Source: an uncultured Collinsella sp.
GTDB lineage: Bacteria > Actinomycetota > Coriobacteriia > Coriobacteriales > Coriobacteriaceae
Direction of reading: 5' to 3'
Length of the DNA stretch: 36,300 bases
NCBI GenBank assembly: GCA_900544065.1
Contig: UQTR01000013.1
Location: 1 to 36,300, forward strand
Shown: one piece after another, positions 22,707 through 29,591 of the stretch
Layout: the number at the start of each line of letters is the position of its first letter
Position numbering within the stretch: position 1 is the first letter of the stretch
Translations under genes and position numbers: made by a program
Notes under the pieces: generated by a model
The model's input: only the letters and a program-made list of their open reading frames with translations
Database searches by the model: none
What the model was told of the DNA's origin: nothing

Positions 22707-24068
22707 TTGTCTCGACTGAACAAAGGAGCCGCGGAGCAGCGTTTTCCACTGCCCGCCTTGCTCAAAAAGCTAGCCTGCGTCATGGCCGTGGCGCTCGCGC
22801 TGGTGTGCGCGGGGGCATATGCGCCCACGACCGCCCAGGCGCTTGAGACCGCAAAGATCACCGCCCGACCCAATACCGGTTCGGGCAGCGCTGTGGTCGG
22901 CGGCACCGAGACGCGAATTACCTGGGAAGTTCAGGCCGATGCCGACGAGGAGCTGAGCGGTCTTTCGCTGACGTTTGTCGACGGCACGACGTTTGGTGCC
23001 GATGACACGCGATTGACGATGCTCTCGGGCGATGACCTCATGGACCGTACGCCCATGAAGCCTACGTGCAAGGTCGACGGCCAGACGCTCAAGATTGATT
23101 TTGGCGAGACGGCTCCGGCCGGCGGCTATTTTCGTGTCGAGGTCTACGGCGTGACCTTCCCCGTCGAGGGCGGCGACGAGGCTTTTAGCGGCACCTACAC
23201 GTTGGCTGACGGTTCAACCAAGAAGATCTCCAAGATTCCTTCCGTCGAGATTAAGGGCGTGACGGCATTCGATAACTTCCTGGCCGACCTTAAGGAGCAG
23301 CCGTGGGTCGAGGCATGGAATTCCAACATGTTCCTTCGCCTGTTCCTGAACCCGGTCATTTTGGTTCAGAGCCTGCCGATCGTCTTCAAAGGCTTCCTCA
23401 TGTCGCTCTCGATCGTGCTCGTGGCATTTCCGTTGGCCATTCCCTTTGGCTTTGCCTTGTCACTCATGCGCATCTCCAAGTCGCGCATCCTGCGTTGCCT
23501 TGCCGGCATCTATGTGAATATCATCCGCGGTACGCCGGCGTTCCTGCAGATCTACATCGCGTTCTTTGGCCTGCCGCTGGCCGGCGTCAAGGTTGACGAT
23601 TATGTGCTGGGCGTCATCGTCATGGCCATGAACTCGTCCGCCTACCTGTGCGAGATCTTCCGCGCCGGTATTCAGTCGATCCCCAAGGGCCAGAACGAGG
23701 CCGCGCGCTCGCTGGGCATGAACGCCTTCCAGACGCTGCTCTACGTTATGATTCCGCAGACGTTCCGCAATGTCCTGCCTACGCTGACCAGCGAGTTTAT
23801 CCTGCTTTACAAGGATACGTCGCTGCTCGCGGCCGTGGGCGTGGTCGAGATCGTCATGAACGCCCGTACCATCGTGGCCACGACGGGTTCCATTACGCCG
23901 TATGTGGTTGCCGCGCTGTTCTACCTGGTCATCACCCTGCCGCTTGCTCGCTTGGTGAGCGGTCTTGAGGCGAGGCTTCTGGGGACGGCCGAAACCAAGA
24001 AGAAGCGTCCCGCCAAGAGCGCTGGACAGGTCGTCGCGACGCCCGCCGACCACATCGCCGGTCTGTAA
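22707..24068 (+). CDS. Amino-acid ABC transporter permease with extracytoplasmic N-terminal domain
   Basis: The 453-residue protein is about twice the usual length of a His/Glu-type permease. Residues 1-45 look like a signal peptide or first helix ending in PTTAQA. About 46-185 is a beta-rich, Asp/Thr-rich domain (TRITWEVQADADEEL, GGYFRVEVYGV) that should lie outside the membrane. From about 210 comes a normal permease domain with IRGTPAFLQIYIAFFG and the EAA loop NEAARSLGMNAFQTL. I prefer TTG 22707, five bases after AGGAG; the open frame reaches back to 22599. The N-terminal domain is unassigned. Confidence 0.9.
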   Translation: MSRLNKGAAEQRFPLPALLKKLACVMAVALALVCAGAYAPTTAQALETAKITARPNTGSGSAVVGGTETRITWEVQADADEELSGLSLTFVDGTTFGADDTRLTMLSGDDLMDRTPMKPTCKVDGQTLKIDFGETAPAGGYFRVEVYGVTFPVEGGDEAFSGTYTLADGSTKKISKIPSVEIKGVTAFDNFLADLKEQPWVEAWNSNMFLRLFLNPVILVQSLPIVFKGFLMSLSIVLVAFPLAIPFGFALSLMRISKSRILRCLAGIYVNIIRGTPAFLQIYIAFFGLPLAGVKVDDYVLGVIVMAMNSSAYLCEIFRAGIQSIPKGQNEAARSLGMNAFQTLLYVMIPQTFRNVLPTLTSEFILLYKDTSLLAAVGVVEIVMNARTIVATTGSITPYVVAALFYLVITLPLARLVSGLEARLLGTAETKKKRPAKSAGQVVATPADHIAGL

Positions 24069-24080
24069 GGAGGTCCTATC

Positions 24081-24833
24081 ATGAGCGAAACCAATAACTC
24101 GAACGAGGTCGTCGTCAGCATCAAGAACCTCCAGAAGGCCTTCGGCGATAACGTGGTCCTGCGCGACATCGATCTGGATGTGCACAAGGGCGAGGTCGTC
24201 GTAGTCCTGGGTCCTTCGGGCTCGGGCAAGTCGACGATGCTTCGCTGCATCAATCGCCTGGAGCATCCCACGAGCGGCTCGATCGTCGTTGAGGGCGTGG
24301 ACGTTTGCGCCAAGGGCGTCGACCTTAACAAGGTACGTACGCATCTGGGTATGGTGTTCCAGCAGTTCAATTTGTTCCCGCACCTGTCAGTCAAAAAGAA
24401 CGTCATGCTCGCACAGCAAAAGGTACTCAAGCGCAGCAAGGAAGAGGCCGAGAAGATTGCCGTCGAGGAGCTGACCAAGGTCGGTCTTGCCGAGCGCATC
24501 GACTTTATGCCGAGCCAGCTCTCGGGCGGTCAGCAGCAGCGCGTGGCGATCGCCCGCGCCCTGTCGATGAACCCTCACGTCATGCTCTTTGACGAGGCCA
24601 CGTCGGCGCTCGACCCCGAGCTTGTTCGCGACGTCCTGGGCGTCATGCGCGACCTGGCACGTGATGGCATGACTATGATCGTGGTGACGCACGAGATGGG
24701 CTTTGCCCGCGACGTCGCCGACCGCGTCGTCTTTATGGACGGTGGCGTTATCGTGGAAGAGGGTACGCCGAGCGAGGTCTTCGACCACCCCAAGAGCGAG
24801 CGCACCAAGGCGTTCTTGGGCAATATCTCGTAG
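24081..24833 (+). CDS. Amino-acid ABC transporter ATP-binding protein
   Basis: The 250-residue ATPase powers the importer. It has Walker A GPSGSGKST (residues 44-52), the signature LSGGQQQRVAIARAL, Walker B VMLFDEATSALDPE and the switch His in VTHEMGFA. FQQFNLFPHL is typical of the polar-amino-acid subfamily. It starts 12 bases after the permease stop with GGAGG. The operon lacks a separate second permease, so the permease probably works as a homodimer. Confidence 0.97.
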   Translation: MSETNNSNEVVVSIKNLQKAFGDNVVLRDIDLDVHKGEVVVVLGPSGSGKSTMLRCINRLEHPTSGSIVVEGVDVCAKGVDLNKVRTHLGMVFQQFNLFPHLSVKKNVMLAQQKVLKRSKEEAEKIAVEELTKVGLAERIDFMPSQLSGGQQQRVAIARALSMNPHVMLFDEATSALDPELVRDVLGVMRDLARDGMTMIVVTHEMGFARDVADRVVFMDGGVIVEEGTPSEVFDHPKSERTKAFLGNIS

Positions 24834-24859
24834 CGGCGCGTCGAAATTGTCGATATAAC

Positions 24860-24895
24860 AAACGGGGATCGGATAGTATCCGGCCCCCGTTTTTG
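24860..24895 (+). terminator. Terminator of the ABC transporter operon
   Basis: AACGGGG pairs with CCCCGTT and an inner GGAT with ATCC, followed by TTTTTG. It lies about 27 bases past the ATPase stop. Confidence 0.88.
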
Positions 24896-24965
24896 TTTGG
24901 GCATGAGCGACTGTTGTTGTGCGGTGCTCGGCTGTTAGTTGCCTTGCGACTTTCTGGCGGCTTCG

Positions 24966-25385
24966 TTAGGCCAGCTCCGCTCCCAGGGCCTTGCAGGCCG
25001 CCTCGCCCTCATCGTCGGGCGCATCGTAGCAAATGACGGAGTCCACGACGTTGACGCCGGCCTCGTCGGCGTCGGCCTTCCAGTTGTCCATCCACTCGCC
25101 CTCGGCCCACGAATAGGAGCCAAAGAGGACGACCTTCTTGTCGCCGAGGGTCTCCTTGACCTCGTCCCACATAGGCTGAAACTCGTCATACTCAAGCTCC
25201 TCGGAGCCCATGGCGGGGCAGCCGAAGGCGAAGGCATCATATTCGGCGGCCTTGTCGGCAGAGAAGTCGGCGCAGGGGATGACCTCAGTCTCGGCACCCG
25301 CGGACATGGCGCCTTCGGCGACGAGGTTTGCCATGGCCTCGGTGTTGCCCGTGCCGCTCCAGTAGACGACGGCGATCTTGCTCAT
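24966..25385 (-). CDS. Flavodoxin
   Basis: The 139-residue protein binds FMN and carries electrons at low potential. The phosphate loop is SGTGNTEAMA at residues 10-19, followed by FGCPAMGSEELE and the FMN-contact segment GSYSWAEGEW. Flavodoxins often replace ferredoxin when iron is short. It lies 46 bases downstream of the DUF3793 gene on the same strand, and the two probably share the promoter at 26175-26202. AAAGGA precedes the ATG. Confidence 0.95.
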   Translation of the reverse strand: MSKIAVVYWSGTGNTEAMANLVAEGAMSAGAETEVIPCADFSADKAAEYDAFAFGCPAMGSEELEYDEFQPMWDEVKETLGDKKVVLFGSYSWAEGEWMDNWKADADEAGVNVVDSVICYDAPDDEGEAACKALGAELA

Positions 25386-25431
25386 GTTGAGTCCTTTCAG
25401 TTGTGCGGCAGGTTGCCGCGGCTTCTATGTT

Positions 25432-26136
25432 CTATCGGGTTGCCTGGGCAAGTTGCGCCAAGCTGCAGCCCTGCTGATAGACAAAGGTGAGGTATTGAGT
25501 GCAAGCGCGGTAGGCGTCAAACATCGCAAGCGCTTGCTCGACATCCGTGTAGACCTTCCAAGCTCCAAAGACCTTGTAGTTCTCGCCGCGCTGGACGATA
25601 AACTCGTGCACGTCGTCGTAGGGATATCCAAGGAAGTAGCCTATTTCGTGCGGAAACTCGCAGGTGCAGTCTTTGCTGCAGCTAGCTTGCTGGGGTAGTG
25701 CGCATCGAGTCTGGCTACAAGCGCATTCCGCGACGTTATTGCTCGCGAGCGTGATGCGTGATGCCAAATGCACAAGGCATGTCGAAAGGTCTCTCGTGTC
25801 GTAGCCTTCCGAGGCGAGCGCTGTTTGGGCGCGAGGGTCTGCGAAATAGGTGGCGAGGCTTTTGGCTCGGTACACGTACACGAGTGCTCCGCAGGGCCGC
25901 CAGACCAAAACACTCAGGTGGATGCCGAGCGGGTCAAGCTCGCGATTGCACTGGGCGATAACGTCGAGCAGGCGTGCTCGGCGTTCTGCGATGGTTTCGG
26001 TTGTGGTCGAGCCGTTCCCGTGGGCGTAGGTGCCTGGATAGGTAAAGAGCGATGCCGGCTTGATGCCCGCGAGCGTGGGAGAGCAGTTGCGCACGACCGC
26101 TGCCTGAAACGTTGGGATGTCTATGGTTCGAGTCAC
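25432..26136 (-). CDS. DUF3793 family protein
   Basis: The 234-residue protein shows features I associate with DUF3793: CSPTLAGIKPASLFTY near the start, CNRELDPLGIHLSVLVWR, and FPHEIGYFLGYPYDDVHEF followed by KVFGAWKVYTD. A cysteine-rich insert (CACSQTRCALPQQASC, then CTC) at about residues 138-160 could hold a metal. The biochemical role is unknown; co-occurrence with flavodoxin and iron genes suggests iron homeostasis. It starts at GTG with AAGGAG five bases upstream. A DtxR-like site lies in its promoter. Confidence 0.78.
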   Translation of the reverse strand: MTRTIDIPTFQAAVVRNCSPTLAGIKPASLFTYPGTYAHGNGSTTTETIAERRARLLDVIAQCNRELDPLGIHLSVLVWRPCGALVYVYRAKSLATYFADPRAQTALASEGYDTRDLSTCLVHLASRITLASNNVAECACSQTRCALPQQASCSKDCTCEFPHEIGYFLGYPYDDVHEFIVQRGENYKVFGAWKVYTDVEQALAMFDAYRACTQYLTFVYQQGCSLAQLAQATR

Positions 26137-26159
26137 GGCGCTCCTTACGGATCTAAACT

Positions 26160-26202
26160 GTTAGCCTAGGAAAACTTATACACGAAAGTAAGCCATGGTC
26201 AA
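26160..26202 (-). promoter_or_regulatory. Promoter with DtxR/IdeR-like site for DUF3793-flavodoxin
   Basis: On the minus strand TTGACC (26202-26197) and TATAAG (26180-26175) are 16 bases apart. Overlapping the -10 and start, 26160-26175 is a near-palindrome centred on CCTAGG whose AGGCTAAC half matches the half-site of iron-dependent DtxR/IdeR repressors. The other half is degenerate. Iron control fits a flavodoxin. Confidence 0.5.
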
Positions 26203-26228
26203 CAAAAAAGTTTGAAGAGGGAAACTAA

Positions 26229-26281
26229 TTGACCGAACAGACATGATTTTGGGTTAAGATGGGGACACCCCATGGGGGTAT
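26229..26281 (+). promoter_or_regulatory. Promoter with CsoR-like copper operator
   Basis: TTGACC (26229-26234) and TTAAGA (26254-26259) are 19 bases apart. ACCCCATGGGGGT (26267-26279) lies at the predicted transcription start and matches the G/C-rich palindrome type bound by CsoR copper repressors (TACCCC-N3-GGGGTA). The gene it controls encodes a heavy-metal-binding domain. No csoR gene is in the window. Confidence 0.62.
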
Positions 26282-26310
26282 CTAGATAGTGCTACTTGAA
26301 AGGGGAGCGC

Positions 26311-26694
26311 ATGAGTGACTTGCTCAACCCTGCGAATCTCATCGTGCTGGCCGTCATTGCCGTTGGCATGTTTTTTGGACTGCGTCGCATTGCCGCTTCG
26401 ACACACGGGAAGAGTTGCTGCAGCGATGGTACGAGCGGCAAGAAGGCCAAAAAGGTTGTTGTGGTGGATACCGATGCGTCACACTATCCCTATAGCGATG
26501 AGCTGCTCATCGGCGGCATGAGCTGTGACGGCTGCGCTCAGAACGTAGCCAATGCCCTCAATGCGCTGGATGGCGTGTGGGCAACGGTGACGTATGCGGA
26601 CCACACGGCACGCGTGCGCTCTAAGCAGCCGGTTGATCGTGGTGTCCTCGAGACGGCCGTGAAAGACGCGGGCTACTACGTCATGACGCTGTAA
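26311..26694 (+). CDS. Membrane-anchored heavy-metal-associated (HMA) protein
   Basis: The 127-residue protein combines two parts. Residues 8-26 form a membrane helix followed by RRIAASTHGKSCCSDG, like the small FeoB-associated Cys-rich membrane proteins. Residues of about 64-127 are an HMA fold with the metal motif GMSCDGC (C72, C75), as in CopZ chaperones and copper ATPases. It could hand copper or another soft metal to a membrane partner; no P-type ATPase is adjacent. ATG 26311 has AAAGGGGAG upstream. The promoter has a CsoR-like operator. Confidence 0.85.
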   Translation: MSDLLNPANLIVLAVIAVGMFFGLRRIAASTHGKSCCSDGTSGKKAKKVVVVDTDASHYPYSDELLIGGMSCDGCAQNVANALNALDGVWATVTYADHTARVRSKQPVDRGVLETAVKDAGYYVMTL

Positions 26695-26720
26695 GCGCCG
26701 CCCTGGATGCGCTTCCTTGG

Positions 26721-27146
26721 CTAGGCTCGTCCGCGCAGTTCGATGTCTTGGATGTCGTCGAAGTCGATGGCGATGTCTCGGAGCTTGAGGAGCTTGAAGG
26801 CGGGGAGCGCCTCGTCGAGGATGCCGGTGCGGCTGCGATAGCCGTATGTATCGTAATAGGTGACACGAACCAAGTCGCCACGTTTGAGACCCTCGAGCTT
26901 TTTAGAAAGTACGAGGGCTTTTTCTTCCGTGAGCTCACGTTTTGACTCGACGGTGATTTCTTGCTTGCGCACGAGTTCGTAGTATCCCGTGAGGGCGGCA
27001 AAGGGCATAAACTGCGCGGCACGGCCGGCGCGGACGGAGCCGTTGGCGGTGAGCTTGGGGTCGGCGGCGCGGCGCCTGCCCTCGGGGTCCGCCAGGCGCT
27101 CGAAGGCGGTCGGCGGGCGCACGGGCTGTTGTTTGGGTTTAGGCAC
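26721..27146 (-). CDS. YolD-like protein
   Basis: The 141-residue protein has the YolD-like core RAAQFMPFAALTGYYELVRK, LTEEKALVLSKKLEGLK and DLVRVTYYDTYGYRSRTG. YolD proteins are typically encoded beside UvrX/UmuC-like polymerases and are thought to act with them in DNA-damage tolerance. I choose GTG 27146 because GGAGG lies five bases before it; a TTG at 27158 has no such site. The start overlaps the polymerase stop codon by eight bases (GTGCCTAA), so the genes are translationally coupled. Confidence 0.88.
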   Translation of the reverse strand: MPKPKQQPVRPPTAFERLADPEGRRRAADPKLTANGSVRAGRAAQFMPFAALTGYYELVRKQEITVESKRELTEEKALVLSKKLEGLKRGDLVRVTYYDTYGYRSRTGILDEALPAFKLLKLRDIAIDFDDIQDIELRGRA

Positions 27147-28644
27147 GGTGTCCTCCAACTTGGTCGTTGCGTTCGCGCGCGGTGGCGCCGGCGGTAAAGC
27201 TTAATCCCTTGACGAGCGCGTTCTTGCCGTACTTGCCTTTCACGGCCAGGACGGCGCGCGCCAGGTCGCGCTCGCGCTTATCGGCCTCGATATCGCTGAA
27301 CAGATCGATGGTGGTAAATTCCTCGGGCATGAGGTTGCCAAATCCAAGGTTGATGCGCTTGACCGGTCGTTTGGGATCGACAGTCTGCGCCCAGAGCTCA
27401 TCAAAATAGCCCATGATCTTCTTAAACGAGTTAGTGCGCTCGGGCAGCTTGCGCGAGGCGTTGGAGTGCGCAAAGAGTGCGGCATAGCCACCACGCGGTT
27501 TGCCGCCATGCTCTCCCACAAAGATGCCATCGATTGCCTGCGCTTCGCGCACCAGGCGACGCCTTTCGTCATCGCGCTGGACGGGCTTGGGAGCACGGGG
27601 CGCGAGCTCGGGGCCGTCGGTCGCTGCGGGCTCGATGCCCGAGGTGCTCGAGCGCAGGTGTCCGCAGCCGTCTATATACTGCGCCGTGCCGCTGGCGTTG
27701 AGCCGGCGTATGTCGGCGCGCTCGCTCGCGTAGCCCACAAAGAGCGAGATGCTGTCGCAGACCACGTGCTTATCGACTAGATCCAACACGGCGTTGTCGA
27801 CCATCTCGCGCAAGACGGTGTAGGCCTGCTCGTAGGCATAGCCCTTCGAGAGCACCTGTCCTGTGGTGGTCGAGGTCGCTTGCGGGCGATAGGCTTGGAT
27901 ATCGGCGATGGTTGTCGGCTCGCGCCCGAAGGCGTGGTCGATGAGATATTCGGCATTGACGCCGAGTTCGTCGTAGAGCAGGTTCTCGTCGAGTGCGGCG
28001 ACGCCCATCAGGTCGTAGACGCCATACTTTTCGAGTCGGGCTGCCACACCGGGGCCGATGCCCCAGATGTCGGTGATGGGGCGGTGGGGCCAGATCTCTT
28101 TGCGAAAGGTTTCGTCGTCGAGTACGCCAATGCGGCTGGCTACGTGCTTGGCGGTGATGTCGAGCGCCACCTTGGCCTGGAATAGGTTGGGGCCGATACC
28201 GACCGTTGCCGTGATGCCGGTGCGCCCCAAGACCTCGTCGCGCAACATGCAGGCGAACCCTTCGGCATCGGTGTGATAAAGGTCCAGATAGGGCGTCACG
28301 TCGATAAAGCACTCATCGATGGAGTAGACGTGCACGTCCTGGGGGCTGACGTATTCCAGATAGACGCCGTAGATTTGCGCCGACACCTCCATGTAGTGCT
28401 GCATGCGCGGCACTGCTTTGATGTAGTCGATGCCGTCGGGAATCTCGAATAGACGGCAGCGGTTGTGTATCCCGAGGTCCTTCATGGTCTGCGTGATAGC
28501 GAGACAGATGGTCGTGCGTCCGCGCGATTCGTCGGCAACGACCAGGTTGGTGGTGAGCGGATCGAGCCCACGATCGACGCACTCGACGCTGGCATAAAAC
28601 GTCTTGAGGTCGATGCAGATGTAGGTGTGCTGCTCGTGCTCCAT
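27139..28644 (-). CDS. Y-family DNA polymerase (UmuC/UvrX-like)
   Basis: This 501-residue protein is a translesion polymerase. Catalytic acids are visible in CIDLKTFYASVE (first motif) and YSIDECFIDVTPYL. GIGPNLFQAKVALDITAK and the helix-hairpin-helix region DIWGIGPGVAARLEKYGV are typical. The little-finger domain follows after about residue 240; the C-terminal 140 residues contain a charged, poorly ordered segment. It is longer than DinB and pairs with a YolD gene, which favours the UvrX/UmuC branch. The ribosome site GGAGG precedes ATG. Two SOS boxes sit upstream. Confidence 0.94.
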   Translation of the reverse strand: MEHEQHTYICIDLKTFYASVECVDRGLDPLTTNLVVADESRGRTTICLAITQTMKDLGIHNRCRLFEIPDGIDYIKAVPRMQHYMEVSAQIYGVYLEYVSPQDVHVYSIDECFIDVTPYLDLYHTDAEGFACMLRDEVLGRTGITATVGIGPNLFQAKVALDITAKHVASRIGVLDDETFRKEIWPHRPITDIWGIGPGVAARLEKYGVYDLMGVAALDENLLYDELGVNAEYLIDHAFGREPTTIADIQAYRPQATSTTTGQVLSKGYAYEQAYTVLREMVDNAVLDLVDKHVVCDSISLFVGYASERADIRRLNASGTAQYIDGCGHLRSSTSGIEPAATDGPELAPRAPKPVQRDDERRRLVREAQAIDGIFVGEHGGKPRGGYAALFAHSNASRKLPERTNSFKKIMGYFDELWAQTVDPKRPVKRINLGFGNLMPEEFTTIDLFSDIEADKRERDLARAVLAVKGKYGKNALVKGLSFTAGATARERNDQVGGHRA

Positions 28645-28657
28645 CCGAGCCTCCCAT

Positions 28658-28717
28658 CAAACACATGTTCTTATCGAATACCTGTTCGATAATACCTGCT
28701 CGACCGGACACCGTCAA
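28658..28717 (-). promoter_or_regulatory. LexA-controlled promoter of the polymerase operon
   Basis: On the minus strand TTGACG (28717-28712) and TATTAT (28694-28689) are 17 bases apart. The palindrome 28675-28688 reads CGAACAGGTATTCG there, one mismatch from the Gram-positive LexA consensus CGAAC-N4-GTTCG, and adjoins the -10. A weaker second box (CAAAC-ACAT-GTTCT, 28658-28671) lies toward the gene. Damage-inducible expression is expected. Confidence 0.78.
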
Positions 28718-28867
28718 AACCTGCCCCTTTTTGACGGGTATGGTCGTGCGGCTGCATCGGGTTTTTAACGCAGCCCTAAAGAGTGCGTAACAGCTCGGAA
28801 AAGCTCGCTTCGTAGCATGAGGCTAACGATTGATACCACCATAAAGCACGGAAGGGTTGTGGGGATA

Positions 28868-29392
28868 ATGGTCAACTATGGGTTTGGTATGCCGACGCGC
28901 TTGGTTGCGGATGGGGATGTGGCTCGCTGGTGCGGGCGATTGGTTGCCCACTATGGCGGCACCAAGGCACTGGTCGTGCTGGGAGGCGACAAGCACACGC
29001 GTGATGAGCTCGTTTCGGCGGCGCTGGGCTCGGTTGATCGAGCTCTGCTCGAGCGCGTGCTTTTCCGCTGCGGCTCGGTTGAAGGCGACGGAGGAGACGA
29101 GCTGATCGACGAAGCCGTGGCCCTGGCGACCGACGAAGGCGTGGACTTTGTCTTGGCGATTGGCGATGCCGATACTGCCGGCTTTGCGCGCGAGCTCGCC
29201 CGTCGCATGGCGGCGCTCGATGTCGGCGAAGACGGTTTTGTCCCTTATGGATGTATCGTCTCGGAGGGCAAGGTGCCTGCCGTCGTGGGGGCCGGCGAGG
29301 TTCCCGTTTTTGCCATCATCGCGCCCGAACTGCTGGAGGGCATCGGGTCTCCTCTGCGTGAGTTGCTCGGTAGCGTCTGCGCTGCGGCCTAA
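28868..29392 (+). CDS. Isolated Fe-alcohol-dehydrogenase-like N-terminal domain
   Basis: The 174-residue protein (191 from the ATG at 28817) resembles only the nucleotide-binding half of iron-containing alcohol dehydrogenases: NYGFGMPTRLVADGD, LVVLGGDKHTRDELVSAAL and ATDEGVDFVLAIGDADTAGF. In true enzymes the last segment reads VGGGSxxD; here GDAD replaces it, so cofactor binding is probably altered. The iron-binding helical half is absent and a different 40-residue tail follows. It may be a degenerate gene or a repurposed domain. The frame is intact. GTGGGGATA precedes ATG 28868, where the family would start; 28817 lacks a good ribosome site. Confidence 0.6.
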   Translation: MVNYGFGMPTRLVADGDVARWCGRLVAHYGGTKALVVLGGDKHTRDELVSAALGSVDRALLERVLFRCGSVEGDGGDELIDEAVALATDEGVDFVLAIGDADTAGFARELARRMAALDVGEDGFVPYGCIVSEGKVPAVVGAGEVPVFAIIAPELLEGIGSPLRELLGSVCAAA

Positions 29393-29402
29393 TATTTGGC
29401 AT

Positions 29403-29464
29403 AAAGGGATAGGTTATTTTTGATTGGTAAAGCGTTTGACCTGCCAAATTAAACCTGTCCCTTT
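29403..29464. repeat. Nested inverted repeat ending in a T-run
   Basis: AAAGGGATAGGTT (29403-29415) pairs with AACCTGTCCCTTT (29452-29464) with one G-T mismatch. Inside, ATTGGTA pairs with TGCCAAAT. TTTTT at 29462-29466 overlaps the right arm, so it may terminate the preceding gene. The right half AAACCTGTCCCTTTTTG recurs at 28717-28733 with one change. Confidence 0.6.
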
Positions 29465-29591
29465 TTGGTCGGTTGCCGTTTGGGGGCCGATTGGCAACGC
29501 TCGCTGATTATAGTCTTGACCTGCGCTAGAATAGTGTCATCTGAATGTCCGGGCGCATGGAGGCGTGCGCCCGTATGCTGAGGAGGACTCT

